Of a DNA stretch of 64,000 bases, positions 42,303 through 51,156 are shown piece by piece. The notes beneath the pieces are model-generated. The model saw only the letters and a list, made by a program, of their open reading frames with translations. It ran no database searches and was not told the origin of the DNA. Both the position numbers and the translations under genes were made by a program. The DNA comes from Clostridiales bacterium (GTDB taxonomy: Bacteria; Bacillota; Clostridia; Christensenellales; UBA1242). The stretch is taken from assembly GCA_015055605.1 (NCBI GenBank), contig SVHV01000001.1, positions 1-64,000 on the forward strand, written 5' to 3'. The first letter of the stretch is position 1. Each line of letters begins with the position of its first letter.

Positions 42303-44081
42303 ATGGGAACTTTTGTTGATATTTTACTACATATTTTAGCAATACTTGCAATAATTGTTTTAGGCTCTTGTGTTGTTGTTTTTGTTGCCGAACTTATCTT
42401 GAAGATTATCGGTGGTAGCAATAATACTAAGAAGACAGAAGAGAAAGAAGAGAAGCCTGTTGTTAGGGGAGATGATATCGTTGTATTTACAGATAGAGAG
42501 AACCCTAATGGCTTCTATGATAATGCTAGCACTATGAATGAAACTGTTGATGGTGACGAGATTCAAGAGATTGACTATGAAAAGGCACTTCAAGAGCAAC
42601 AGATGCTAGAGAAGAGAAATACTACTAATAGGGTTGCTGCTGCACCTAGAAGACCAGAACCAAAGAAAGTAGAGACTACTCCTACTCCAGAAGAGGCTTT
42701 CTGGGATAATGATGACGATGACGACTTCAATAAGATTCTTGACGAAGTAATCAAAGAGGCTAAAAAGTCTACTGGTGAGGAAAAAGAGAAGAAAGAAGAA
42801 GTTGTAGAGAAAGTAGAGCCTAAGAAAACAGGTCTTGACGAGGCTACTCAAAAAGAGTTAGATGAACTAAAAGCACTTAAAGAGCAACAACAAAAAGAAC
42901 TAGAAGAGTTCAAGCAAATGAAAGAGGACTTTGCTAGAGAAAAAGAAGAACAATTAGCTCTTTACAAAGAGAATTTAGACAAGACTAAACAAGAAGAAAT
43001 AGAGAAAATTAGACAAGAGGCCCTTAAAGAGCAGGCTAAGCTTGAGGCTATGAAAGAGGAACTAGAGAAAGAGAAAAATAAAGCTCCAGTTGTTCCAAAT
43101 GAGCAAGAGCCTATTGTTCAACAAACAATTATTAAGGACGAAGAAGAAATCAATAGAATGAAGTATAAGAATCTAGTGAGAATGAATAATAGACTTACTA
43201 GAATAATTAGAGATACTGAAAGATTATCTTCTCAAAAACAAAGAGAAATCGAAAAAGCAAAGCTTGAAAAAGAAAAGATGCTTGAAAAACAAAGACAAGA
43301 GAAACTTAGAGAGCAAGAGAGAAGACTTGAGGCTGAGGCACAAGAGAGACTTGCTAGAGAAAGAGAAAATCTTATTAGAGAGCAAGAACTTGCTAGACAA
43401 CAAGAATTAAAGAGAATTAATGATGAAAGACTAGCTAGACAACAGGCAGAGATTGAGAAGAGAAACGAGATTACTAGAAAACTCAATGAGGCTAGTAAAA
43501 AAGCAGGTAAGTATAAACTTGATTCTAAGATAGTTAAAATCAACCAACTTGCTCCAGTAGAGGAGAGAATCATTGAGGAATCCGTTTCTACAACTAAGTC
43601 TACTAGCGTTCTTACAGAAAAGACTCCACTAAAGGCTACTGTAAAACCTACATTTGAAAAAGAATATTATGAACAAAAAATCGTAGAATTAGAGGAAGAA
43701 CTTAGAGAGGCTGAGAAAGAATTGAGACTCAATAAGAATGAGTATATCCCTCTAACTAGAATCCACAAAGCTTATGCTAGAGATGGCGAAAAACTAAGAA
43801 AAAAAGAGATGCAGGTTGCTAAGCAAAAAGTATCTCTATATGGTGTAAAATCTAATAAGGTTGATCCAGAGAAAAAGGCTAAACTAGATGAGAATCTACA
43901 ATCACTAGCAGAACTAAAAGACAGTGTTTCTCACTGTGAAGAGGTTATCAGAAAGAATAAAGATAGATATCCAGTTCTTGAGAAAAACTATAACTTGCTA
44001 ACTAAACAAATCGTTAGAATCAATGACGATATCAAGGTTTGTGAGAAGGCAATCGATTATTATAATAAAAAATCTAATTAA
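42303..44081 (+). CDS. Membrane-anchored coiled-coil protein
   Basis: A 592-residue protein. Residues 5-38 are one hydrophobic helix; everything after is charged. Residues 60-170 are acidic and Pro-containing with five Asp in a row near 140; residues 185-420 are dense Glu/Lys/Arg/Gln heptads typical of long coiled coils, and 460-590 continue with a second helical bundle. There is no cysteine pair or enzymatic motif. By layout (N-terminal anchor, long coiled coil) it resembles EzrA-like or polar scaffold proteins, but homology is not claimed. It has its own promoter and terminator. Confidence 0.7.
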   Translation: MGTFVDILLHILAILAIIVLGSCVVVFVAELILKIIGGSNNTKKTEEKEEKPVVRGDDIVVFTDRENPNGFYDNASTMNETVDGDEIQEIDYEKALQEQQMLEKRNTTNRVAAAPRRPEPKKVETTPTPEEAFWDNDDDDDFNKILDEVIKEAKKSTGEEKEKKEEVVEKVEPKKTGLDEATQKELDELKALKEQQQKELEEFKQMKEDFAREKEEQLALYKENLDKTKQEEIEKIRQEALKEQAKLEAMKEELEKEKNKAPVVPNEQEPIVQQTIIKDEEEINRMKYKNLVRMNNRLTRIIRDTERLSSQKQREIEKAKLEKEKMLEKQRQEKLREQERRLEAEAQERLARERENLIREQELARQQELKRINDERLARQQAEIEKRNEITRKLNEASKKAGKYKLDSKIVKINQLAPVEERIIEESVSTTKSTSVLTEKTPLKATVKPTFEKEYYEQKIVELEEELREAEKELRLNKNEYIPLTRIHKAYARDGEKLRKKEMQVAKQKVSLYGVKSNKVDPEKKAKLDENLQSLAELKDSVSHCEEVIRKNKDRYPVLEKNYNLLTKQIVRINDDIKVCEKAIDYYNKKSN

Positions 44082-44093
44082 TAATTAGTAATA

Positions 44094-44136
44094 AAAAATA
44101 GACTCCTAAAGTTTTAGGTGTCTATTTTTGTTTTTT
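44094..44136 (+). terminator. Terminator of the coiled-coil gene
   Basis: AAAAATAGAC / GTCTATTTTT with an inner CCTAAA/TTTAGG pairing, and a T-rich end. Confidence 0.88.
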
Positions 44137-44171
44137 ATATGAAGATTGCTATATCTATTTTGCAAAAAAAA

Positions 44172-44445
44172 AATACTGTGCAACTACCTTTGATGGTGTA
44201 CAGATAATAATCCTATATTAGTCCACTCCTCCAAAGCTTCCTTATGGCACATAGTTCTAACTACTTAATGCTGCTCCGTTCCCGACCTGACATGGTTCAT
44301 AGCGAACTATTGCATAAGACCTTAGTATCAACATTTTCTAAATACATAATTATTATAGTACAGTGACACCTAGGGTAGTAGTTCCGCTCCGCATATAGTT
44401 GGTTTCGGATGTAGGGCACAACTAACTCCCCGCCTAGCACAGTAT
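44172..44445 (-). ncRNA. ffs: Signal recognition particle RNA, large (Alu-containing) type
   Basis: About 270 bases on the minus strand. The SRP helix-8 signature reads CCATGTCAGG then CGGGAACGGAGCAGCA, which binds Ffh; the 5' part has GTGCTAGGCGGGGAG as in other Bacillota scRNAs, the Alu domain start. The termini pair as ACTGTGC at the 5' end with GCACAGT at the 3' end, followed by about ten U. The Ffh-binding apical loop is GGAA-like and intact. It targets membrane and exported proteins such as those encoded at 3-12 kb. Confidence 0.95.
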
Positions 44446-44449
44446 CAGT

Positions 44450-44478
44450 ATTATAAACTATTTTCTCAAAAAATGCAA
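44450..44478 (-). promoter_or_regulatory. Promoter of SRP RNA
   Basis: On the minus strand: TTGCAT (44478-44473), 17 bp, TATAAT (44455-44450). The start would be about 44443-44445, the first base of the terminal stem. Confidence 0.88.
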
Positions 44479-44621
44479 TCATTATTGTTCTTTTAGTTGG
44501 TTAAATTTAAAGTCTTATGTTAGAATAATTAGTATAAAAGGATATTTTTGTGTCTAAAGAAATATTCAATTAATTATAATATTGTGCATATACATAGAAT
44601 AAATGCAATAAAGGAATAGAT

Positions 44622-45353
44622 ATGACAGAACTTACAGACAATGCTAGTAGATTTATATCTGCATATAACCAAATAGACCAGGGTCTTAGGGCTCAATTAG
44701 GTCTTAGCAAAGCAATTAGTTATACAGAGAGTATTAGAAAAGCTGCCAGAACTAATGCTTTTGTAAAGAAATATGAGGACCAGCTTATCGACTATGGTAG
44801 ACTTAGAAATGCGATTGTTCACTCTTTCAATGAAGAGATGATTATTGCAGAGCCTCATACACAAGTAGTGGAGGAGTATGAGAAAATAGCTGATATGATA
44901 TGTACCCCACCTCTAGCAGTTAATACTGTATGTAATAAAAATATTAAGACTGTATCTCATGATACGCTTCTTTCTGATGTGGTAGAGAATATCTACAGGA
45001 GTGGCAATTCTAACTGGCCCGTATATAAAGAGGGAATGCTTATCGGTGTTGCCAACTCTAGAAAGATTGTAAAAGAGATAGGTAAGAAATTATACGAGAA
45101 ACAGAATATTGAAGAATATCTAAGAACAACTAAGATTGAAGATGCGATTAATAATTTCGGTGAAGACACATATTATACTATCGCTAATAAAAATATCACT
45201 CTTGATAAGATTCTTAATCTATTTACAGAGAATAGAAAGTTATCACTTATTGTAATTACTGAAACTGGTAGTTTGCTTGAACAACCTATAGGCGTAGTTG
45301 CTATTGCTGATATTATGGATGTAAATAAGATTTTGGATAACTATAATTCTTAA
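44622..45353 (+). CDS. HEPN-like domain fused to tandem CBS domains
   Basis: A 243-residue protein. Residues 1-95 are helical with the motif R-N-A-I-V-H (R62 to H67), matching the R-x4-H signature of HEPN nuclease-like domains. Residues 100-240 contain two CBS motifs, which bind adenosine nucleotides; G-N-S-N-W-P-V-Y and P-I-G-V-V-A-I-A-D-I-M-D are typical strands. Preceded by AAAGGAATAG. A cleavage activity gated by ATP/ADP/AMP is a reasonable inference but is not shown. It stands alone between the SRP RNA and the ileS leader. Confidence 0.7.
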   Translation: MTELTDNASRFISAYNQIDQGLRAQLGLSKAISYTESIRKAARTNAFVKKYEDQLIDYGRLRNAIVHSFNEEMIIAEPHTQVVEEYEKIADMICTPPLAVNTVCNKNIKTVSHDTLLSDVVENIYRSGNSNWPVYKEGMLIGVANSRKIVKEIGKKLYEKQNIEEYLRTTKIEDAINNFGEDTYYTIANKNITLDKILNLFTENRKLSLIVITETGSLLEQPIGVVAIADIMDVNKILDNYNS

Positions 45354-45369
45354 AATACAGTCCTAATAC

Positions 45370-45399
45370 TTGACAAAAATATATTAAATGTATTAAGAT
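45370..45399 (+). promoter_or_regulatory. Promoter of ileS
   Basis: TTGACA (45370-45375), 18 bp, TAAGAT (45394-45399), with the same TATATTAAATGTATTAA type of spacer as in the rplM and secG promoters. It starts a leader of about 340 bases. Confidence 0.68.
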
Positions 45400-45460
45400 A
45401 TGTGTATGTTTCGTGTAGAAACAAAAATGACAATTAAATAAACTAATGGTTTTTAATAAA

Positions 45461-45716
45461 GACTGTGATAAAGGACACGTCCTCTACCTAAAGATTTGAG
45501 AGAGCAGATGGTTGGTGAAAATCTGTAATTGATTAAGTAGTAGGGTATCACCTTTTAGTTGGTAGGCAGAAATGTTATAGAGTAAGTCTACTCGGGTTCT
45601 CCCGTTACAGAGATAGTGTGTGTTAGCATATGAGGTTAAAAATAAAGAACTACTACTGATATAGTACTTGTAGGTGAATTTTTGCTGTATGCTAAAGGAC
45701 CTACAAGTTTTTTTAT
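45461..45716 (+). promoter_or_regulatory. T-box riboswitch leader of ileS
   Basis: The Stem I marks are plain: AGAGAG bulge then AGATGGTTGGTG and AAAATCT closing the distal helix (about 45499-45526). A specifier loop reads GGT-ATC-ACC, ATC (45547-45549) being an isoleucine codon, in accord with ileS downstream. The Stem III-like element CGGGTTCTCCCG lies at about 45592-45604. It would read tRNA-Ile charging. The expected 14-base T-box (AGGGTGGnACCGCG) before the terminator is not seen, and no TGG occurs after about 45562. In its place CTACTACT / AGTA..GTAG can form a competing hairpin. Confidence 0.82.
45666..45714 (+). terminator. Regulated terminator of the ileS leader
   Basis: A 10-bp perfect stem ACTTGTAGGT / ACCTACAAGT is followed by seven T. 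It ends transcription about 30 bases before ileS unless the competing hairpin forms. Confidence 0.9.
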
Positions 45717-45746
45717 TTGTTAATAAATAAAAATAGGAGATTTATG

Positions 45747-48700
45747 ATGAAAAAAGAAGATATTAAACCAGATTTAGTAAAAAATGAACTTGAAATGCAA
45801 AAATTCTGGGATGATAACAAAATTTTTGAGAAACTAAAGGCTCAAAATAAAAAGACAGGCAAGTATTTTGCTACCATGGACGGTCCTATTACTGCTAATG
45901 GTATGACCATGGGTTTACACCATGCATTTGGTAGGTCTCTAAAAGATGCTATGATTAAATTTAGAGCAATTACAGGTCATGATATGCATTACCAAAACGG
46001 TTTTGATGCTCAGGGTCTATGGGTTGAGGTTAATGCTGAGAAAGACTTAGGCTTAAACTCAAAGAAAGATATCGAAAAATACGGTATTGATAATTTCACT
46101 GAGTATTGTATGGACAAGGTTAGAAAATGTTCTGCTAAGATGACTGAACAATCTATTAGATTAGGTCAATGGATGAACTGGGACGACTCTTATTATACAA
46201 ATTCAGATACAAATATTACTACAATTTGGCATTTCTTAAAGACTTGTCATGAGAAGGGTTGGTTGGTTGAAAAATATAGACCTATGCCATGGTGTACTAG
46301 ATGTGGTACTTCTCTATCAGAGCATGAAATGGCTGATGGTGATGCGTATAGAAATGATACTTGTAAAGCCGTTTTCTTTAAACTTCCAGTTGTAGGTGAA
46401 GACTTTAGAATGTTGGTATGGACAACTACTCCATGGACACTTTCAAGTAATGTGGCTATCGCAGTTAATCCAGAACTTGAATATTCTATTTGCAAAGTTA
46501 AGAGTGATGACAAATTAATTTGTGTATGCTCAACTGCTACAAAGGTATTAAAAGATGATATTGTATCTGTTGAGAGAGTTGTAAAGGGTAGTGAATTAGT
46601 AGGCAAGAAGTACGAAACTTGTTTTGAAGAGATTCCTACACAAAACTTTGAGCACAGAATCGTTGCTTGGGACGAAGTTGATGCTACAGAGGGTTCTGGT
46701 GCAGTTCATATTGCTCCAGGATGTGGTGCAGAGGACTTTGAATTAGGTCAAAAATTAGGACTTCCTAATGTTTGTCCTATTGATGATGCTGGTATTATAT
46801 ATGATAACTTTGGTTTCCTTTCTGGATTAGATGCTAATAAAGATGAAACTAGAGATTTGATTTTTGACGAATTAAAGAAGAGAAATAAACTATATTATTT
46901 CCATGAGTATACTCATAGATATCCACATTGTTGGAGATGTAAGAGTCCTATCCTATTTAGACTTATTAAAGAATGGGCTATTTCTATGGACGAACTTAGA
47001 CCACAATTAATCGAAGAGGCTAGAAAGGTTGAGTGGCAACCAGCATTCTATGAGAAGAGAATGGTTGACTGGCTAACAAATATGGGTGACTGGTCTATTT
47101 CTAGAAAGAGATATTATGGACTACCACTACCTATCTATGTATGTCCAGACTGTGGCAAAGTGACTGTACTTGGAAGTAAGGAAGAATTAAAAGAAAAAGC
47201 AGTAAATCCTGAGCTAGTTGACAAACTACCACATTTACACAGACCTTATATTGACGAGGTTAAGATTAAATGTCCAAAGTGTAATAGCACTGTTGAGAGA
47301 ATCAAAGATGTTGGTGACTGTTGGTTAGATGCTGGTATCGCTCCATTCAGTACAAACAAATACTTCGAGGATAGAAAATTCTGGGAACAGAATTATCCAG
47401 CAGAGGTAGTTATCGAGATGAAAGAGCAGATTAGACTATGGTTCTATTCTATGCTTGTTATGGGTGTTGCTCTTACAGGTAAATCACCATATAAGAAGGT
47501 TTCTACTTATGGCTCATTACTAGCTCAAGATGGTAAAAAATTGTCTAAATCTAGCCCTAATAATATACCTCTAAATGAGGCTTATGATAATATAGGTGCA
47601 GATATTATCAGATATACTTTCTGTAGTACAAACCCACAAAGTGATGTAATATTTAGTTATGACAGCACTGACGAAGTTAGAAGAAGACTATTGGGTCTAT
47701 GGAATATCTTTGTATTCTTCAATACTTATGCAATCATTGACAATCCAAACCTAGATGGTTACAAAGTAAAAGAGGATACTCTAACAATTACAGATAAGTG
47801 GTTGATTACTAGAACTAATGAATTTGCAACTAACTGTAAGAAATATTATGAAGAAGTAAAAACTTGCGAAGTAATAGACGAGTTTGAGAGATTTGTTGAC
47901 GAACTTTCTAACTGGTATATCAGAGTTAACAGAAGAAGATTCTGGAAAAATGAAGAAGATAATGATAAATTAAATGCTTATTTCTGCCTAGAGTATGCAA
48001 TTAAGAATATAGCTATGGTAATGGCTCCTATTATGCCATTTATGATGGAGTACATCTGGCAAAATCAAGTTAGACAGGTTGAGCCTAGTGAGGCTGAGTC
48101 TGTAATGTTATCAGGTTTCAATATTGCAACTCTTCAACTAAAAGAAGAAGATTTGGTTGAGAAGACTAATATTGTTAGGTCTATTATTGCATCTGCTCTA
48201 AAACTTAGAAATGAGAATAACCTAAAAGTTAAACAGCCTCTAGGAAAAGCATTTGTAATCAATAGCAATGCAAATACTCTTGATGCTATTAGCAAGTACA
48301 AAACAATTATCGAAGAAGAGCTTAATATCAAAGAAATCGAACTTACAACAGATGTTGAAACATTTAATGACCACTATCTAGCACTTAACTTTAGAGTAGC
48401 AGGTAGAGAGCTTAAGGGTGATGTTCAGAAGATGAAAGTTGCTCTAGAGTCTGCAACTGGGGCAGAGATGAACGAGTATGTAAAAGCATTTGATGAGGGT
48501 AAAGTTCAAGTTAAAGGCTTTGATGCATTTGATAGTTCATTGTTTATTAAGAATAGTAAACCCAAAGCAGAGTTTATTATGGAGTCTGACAATGGTATGA
48601 CTGTTGTTTTAGATACAACTCTAACAGAAGAACTTATCAATGAGGGAATCCTAAGAGAGATTATTAGAAATGCACAAGTTCTTAGAAAAGAGGCTGACTT

Positions 48701-48896
48701 TAAGATTGATGATAGAATCGATATTAATGTTACATCTAAAGATGCTAATATTGAGAATATCTTAAAAGCAAATGCTAGTAAGATTGCATCAGAAGTTCTT
48801 GCCAAATCATATAACGAAAAATCATTTACTCCAGATATTTCAAAAGATATGGAAGTTGGTGATGGTGTAGTTGTTCATTATGAATTAAAAGCATAA
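45747..48896 (+). CDS. ileS: Isoleucyl-tRNA synthetase
   Basis: Charges tRNA-Ile. The 1049-residue class I enzyme has the nucleotide-binding part D-G-P-I-T-A-N-G-M-T-M-G-L-H-H-A-F-G, where the HIGH motif is replaced by G-L-H-H. It carries Q-N-G-F-D-A-Q-G-L-W, the editing (CP1) domain with W-T-T-T-P-W-T-L and zinc-type C-x2-C pairs (C-T-R-C, C-P-D-C, C-P-K-C), K-L-S-K-S near 630, and the anticodon-binding C-terminal part. This layout fits the less common, longer IleRS branch rather than the B. subtilis one. ATG 45747 follows AGGAG at seven bases; 45744 is in frame and closer. Confidence 0.93.
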   Translation: MKKEDIKPDLVKNELEMQKFWDDNKIFEKLKAQNKKTGKYFATMDGPITANGMTMGLHHAFGRSLKDAMIKFRAITGHDMHYQNGFDAQGLWVEVNAEKDLGLNSKKDIEKYGIDNFTEYCMDKVRKCSAKMTEQSIRLGQWMNWDDSYYTNSDTNITTIWHFLKTCHEKGWLVEKYRPMPWCTRCGTSLSEHEMADGDAYRNDTCKAVFFKLPVVGEDFRMLVWTTTPWTLSSNVAIAVNPELEYSICKVKSDDKLICVCSTATKVLKDDIVSVERVVKGSELVGKKYETCFEEIPTQNFEHRIVAWDEVDATEGSGAVHIAPGCGAEDFELGQKLGLPNVCPIDDAGIIYDNFGFLSGLDANKDETRDLIFDELKKRNKLYYFHEYTHRYPHCWRCKSPILFRLIKEWAISMDELRPQLIEEARKVEWQPAFYEKRMVDWLTNMGDWSISRKRYYGLPLPIYVCPDCGKVTVLGSKEELKEKAVNPELVDKLPHLHRPYIDEVKIKCPKCNSTVERIKDVGDCWLDAGIAPFSTNKYFEDRKFWEQNYPAEVVIEMKEQIRLWFYSMLVMGVALTGKSPYKKVSTYGSLLAQDGKKLSKSSPNNIPLNEAYDNIGADIIRYTFCSTNPQSDVIFSYDSTDEVRRRLLGLWNIFVFFNTYAIIDNPNLDGYKVKEDTLTITDKWLITRTNEFATNCKKYYEEVKTCEVIDEFERFVDELSNWYIRVNRRRFWKNEEDNDKLNAYFCLEYAIKNIAMVMAPIMPFMMEYIWQNQVRQVEPSEAESVMLSGFNIATLQLKEEDLVEKTNIVRSIIASALKLRNENNLKVKQPLGKAFVINSNANTLDAISKYKTIIEEELNIKEIELTTDVETFNDHYLALNFRVAGRELKGDVQKMKVALESATGAEMNEYVKAFDEGKVQVKGFDAFDSSLFIKNSKPKAEFIMESDNGMTVVLDTTLTEELINEGILREIIRNAQVLRKEADFKIDDRIDINVTSKDANIENILKANASKIASEVLAKSYNEKSFTPDISKDMEVGDGVVVHYELKA

Positions 48897-48901
48897 ATAA
48901 A

Positions 48902-48929
48902 AAAATCCTAGAAATTTCTAGGATTTTTT
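48902..48929. terminator. Bidirectional terminator overlapping the zur stop codon
   Basis: A stem AAAATCCTAGAA / TTCTAGGATTTT serves ileS on the plus strand and the leftward zur gene, whose stop codon is inside it. Confidence 0.9.
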
Positions 48930-49304
48930 GTTTTTCATACAGTCTTTGCAAGTACCATATATTACGATATTTTCCTCGTCTGCGAAGAAATTGTGTTTAT
49001 TCTTTATATTTTCGTTTGCTTTGTGATAAGGGCAGTAGTCTAGTTTTGTTTTGTTATGACACTCTTTGCACTCTAGTATATGAGAATGTTCCTCTTGTTT
49101 GAGTGTGTAGATTGCAACTCCTTGAGGATTTGTTTCTTTGATAACTAATTCGTTTTTGCAGAAACAATCTAGTGTTCTATATATAGAAGACAATGTGATA
49201 CCGTCATTAGACAAAACTTCATATATTTCGTTAGCAGAAATAGGTGTAGAGGTTACTTCTAATAGGTGCATTACTTTTTCTCTTGTTTTTGTTTTCTTTA
49301 GCAT
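48918..49304 (-). CDS. zur: Fur-family regulator, probably Zur
   Basis: A 128-residue Fur-like repressor. The winged helix includes I-S-A-N-E-I-Y-E-V-L and L-S-S-I-Y-R-T-L-D near residues 22-47. Metal sites: H-S-H at 73-75, C79-x2-C82 and C119-x2-C122, the structural zinc. The gene is divergent from a znuACB operon that carries a Zur-like palindrome, so zinc is the best fit. The related Fur (iron) and PerR (peroxide) types are less likely. Confidence 0.83.
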   Translation of the reverse strand: MLKKTKTREKVMHLLEVTSTPISANEIYEVLSNDGITLSSIYRTLDCFCKNELVIKETNPQGVAIYTLKQEEHSHILECKECHNKTKLDYCPYHKANENIKNKHNFFADEENIVIYGTCKDCMKNKKS

Positions 49305-49391
49305 TGCTAGATTACCATTCCTTTTTTATGATTAAGGTTTGTTTATACTAATATTATTTTATATAATATACTTTCATTTGTCAAGAAACCC

Positions 49392-49421
49392 TTGACAATA
49401 GATACTATATTGTTCTATATT
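49392..49421 (+). promoter_or_regulatory. Promoter of the znuACB operon
   Basis: TTGACA (49392-49397), 18 bp, TATATT (49416-49421). The start is expected near 49428, six bases before the operator. Confidence 0.75.
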
Positions 49422-49433
49422 ATATTCAGGCAC

Positions 49434-49454
49434 AAATGCGAATCATTCGCATTT
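49434..49454. promoter_or_regulatory. Zur operator
   Basis: A perfect palindrome: arms AAATGCGAAT (49434-49443) and ATTCGCATTT (49445-49454) around one central C. This is the 10-1-10 form of Zur boxes in Bacillota, where the arms usually have AAATCGTAAT. Located right after the expected start, it would block transcription when Zur is zinc-loaded. Confidence 0.88.
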
Positions 49455-49471
49455 AGAAGGGTGAGAAATTA

Positions 49472-50461
49472 ATGAGAAAATTTAAGATAATAGGTTCATA
49501 CCTTATGTTGGTCTTAATATTCGCTATGACGATATTTAGTATCGTTTATTTTTCGCACAAAAACAAAGAGGGCAAGGTGGTGACAACCATATTCCCTATA
49601 TATGATATTTGTAGAGAAATCTTAGGAAATGATGAAGATATTGTAATGTTACAAGATAATGGAACAGATATGCATAGTTATCAGGCAACTGCCAGTGATA
49701 TTGCTACTCTATCAAAAGCCGAATTGTTTATAATGGTTGGTGGCAGTAGTGATAAGTGGGTAGGTGATGTTATTAGGTCTGCTAATAATGTAAACCTAAG
49801 CACACTTAGTCTCATGGATATAGTGAATAAGGTTGAGGAATCAGATGAGAATATTTCTGAGGGTGAACATCATCATGAGCACGGTTCTGAGTCTAGTGAA
49901 GGTCATCATCATGAAGAAGAGGTTCATTATGACGAGCATATATGGTTGAGTATTAAAAATATGATATTAGCAACTAGGCATATCAAGGATGCTCTTATTA
50001 AGGTCTTTCCTGAGAGGACAGAATTAATTAGAGAAAATGCAGAGGGGTATCTCAATAAACTCATTGAGCTTGAACAAGCGTATGCAGATGCCTTGCTAAA
50101 CCAAAATGCATTCTATCTAGTTGCAGATAGATTCCCATTTATATATCTTATGAATGATTATGGAATGGAGTATCATGCTGCATTCTCTGGTTGTTCTGCA
50201 GAGACTGAGGCTAGTGCAGAAACAATGAGTGAACTTATTAATAAAGTAAATGAAAAATCTCTAGAGTATATATATATTACAGAGACAGCAGATGGCTCAA
50301 TTGCAGAGCAGGTAAAGGCTGGTTGTAGTAATAGGAACAATATAAAGATTTTGGTTGTTAATTCTTGTCAATCTGTATCTATAGATGATGTGGATAATAT
50401 GAGTTATCTTAGTATTATGACAGATAATTTAGAGAAATTTAAGAAGGGTGTAAAACAATGA
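49472..50461 (+). CDS. znuA: Zinc ABC transporter substrate-binding protein
   Basis: A 329-residue cluster A-I binding protein. An N-terminal hydrophobic helix (about 7-28) lacks a lipobox Cys, so it is held by a membrane anchor. The zinc ligands are H68 in D-M-H-S-Y and H156 in D-E-H-I-W, and a His/Glu-rich loop (about 130-156) with H-H-H-E-H and H-H-H-E-E is the hallmark of zinc-specific members. T-E-T-A-D-G-S-I-A is the C-terminal region ending the site. It overlaps znuC by four bases. Confidence 0.94.
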   Translation: MRKFKIIGSYLMLVLIFAMTIFSIVYFSHKNKEGKVVTTIFPIYDICREILGNDEDIVMLQDNGTDMHSYQATASDIATLSKAELFIMVGGSSDKWVGDVIRSANNVNLSTLSLMDIVNKVEESDENISEGEHHHEHGSESSEGHHHEEEVHYDEHIWLSIKNMILATRHIKDALIKVFPERTELIRENAEGYLNKLIELEQAYADALLNQNAFYLVADRFPFIYLMNDYGMEYHAAFSGCSAETEASAETMSELINKVNEKSLEYIYITETADGSIAEQVKAGCSNRNNIKILVVNSCQSVSIDDVDNMSYLSIMTDNLEKFKKGVKQ

Positions 50462-51156
50462 TTTTATCGGCAAAAAAATTAAGTATAGGATACTCAGATG
50501 GTATAGTATGCAAAGATATTAATTTTTGCGTAAATAAGGGTGATTTTTTGTGTATTATAGGAGAGAATGGCACAGGTAAAAGTACACTTATCAAGACCAT
50601 ACTAGGACTCAATAAAAGTATCAAGGGTGAGATAAGATTTTCTGAAGATTATGATGCTCAGAGAGTGGGATACTTGCCTCAGATTAGTGAAATGCAAAAA
50701 GACTTTCCTGCCACAGTAAAAGAAGTAGTAATGTCTGGTTTCGTTGGTAACAAAAAATGGAAATTATTTTTCAACAAAGCAGAAAAGAAATTGGCTCAAG
50801 ACTATATGAGAAATATCGGAATTGCAGATTTGCAAAAGAAGAGTTTTAGGGAATTGTCAGGAGGTCAGCAACAGAGAGTGTTGCTAACTAGAGCACTTTG
50901 CTCGACAGATAACCTATTGGTATTAGATGAGCCTACTAATGGACTAGATGCTAAGTTTACTAAATCATTCTATAGTCTACTTAAAAATTTAAATAAGCAG
51001 GGCATTACGATTATTATGGTTTCTCATAACATTGAGAAAGTTACAGAGATTTCTAGTCACATACTTTGCTTGAAGAAAGATGGTTGTTTCTTTGGTACTA
51101 GTGCAGAGTATGTTGAGAGCGAGAATGCACAAACAGTTTCTGGAGGTGCGCAATAA
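50458..51156 (+). CDS. znuC: Zinc ABC transporter ATP-binding protein
   Basis: A 232-residue ATPase. Walker A is G-E-N-G-T-G-K-S-T near residue 37, the Q-loop L-P-Q-I-S near 71, signature L-S-G-G-Q-Q-Q-R near 138, Walker B L-L-V-L-D-E-P-T near 157 and the switch His in V-S-H-N. It is coupled with znuA and znuB by overlapping start and stop codons. Confidence 0.95.
   Translation: MILSAKKLSIGYSDGIVCKDINFCVNKGDFLCIIGENGTGKSTLIKTILGLNKSIKGEIRFSEDYDAQRVGYLPQISEMQKDFPATVKEVVMSGFVGNKKWKLFFNKAEKKLAQDYMRNIGIADLQKKSFRELSGGQQQRVLLTRALCSTDNLLVLDEPTNGLDAKFTKSFYSLLKNLNKQGITIIMVSHNIEKVTEISSHILCLKKDGCFFGTSAEYVESENAQTVSGGAQ

Noticed and set aside
43232-43573. Leftward open frame opposite the coiled-coil gene
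   Set aside because: It is a Ser/Leu-rich shadow produced by the Glu/Lys/Arg codons of the coiled coil on the other strand; no ribosome site or family likeness.
44297-44482. Leftward 61-codon frame within the SRP RNA
   Set aside because: Lies inside a well-defined structural RNA; coding is coincidental.
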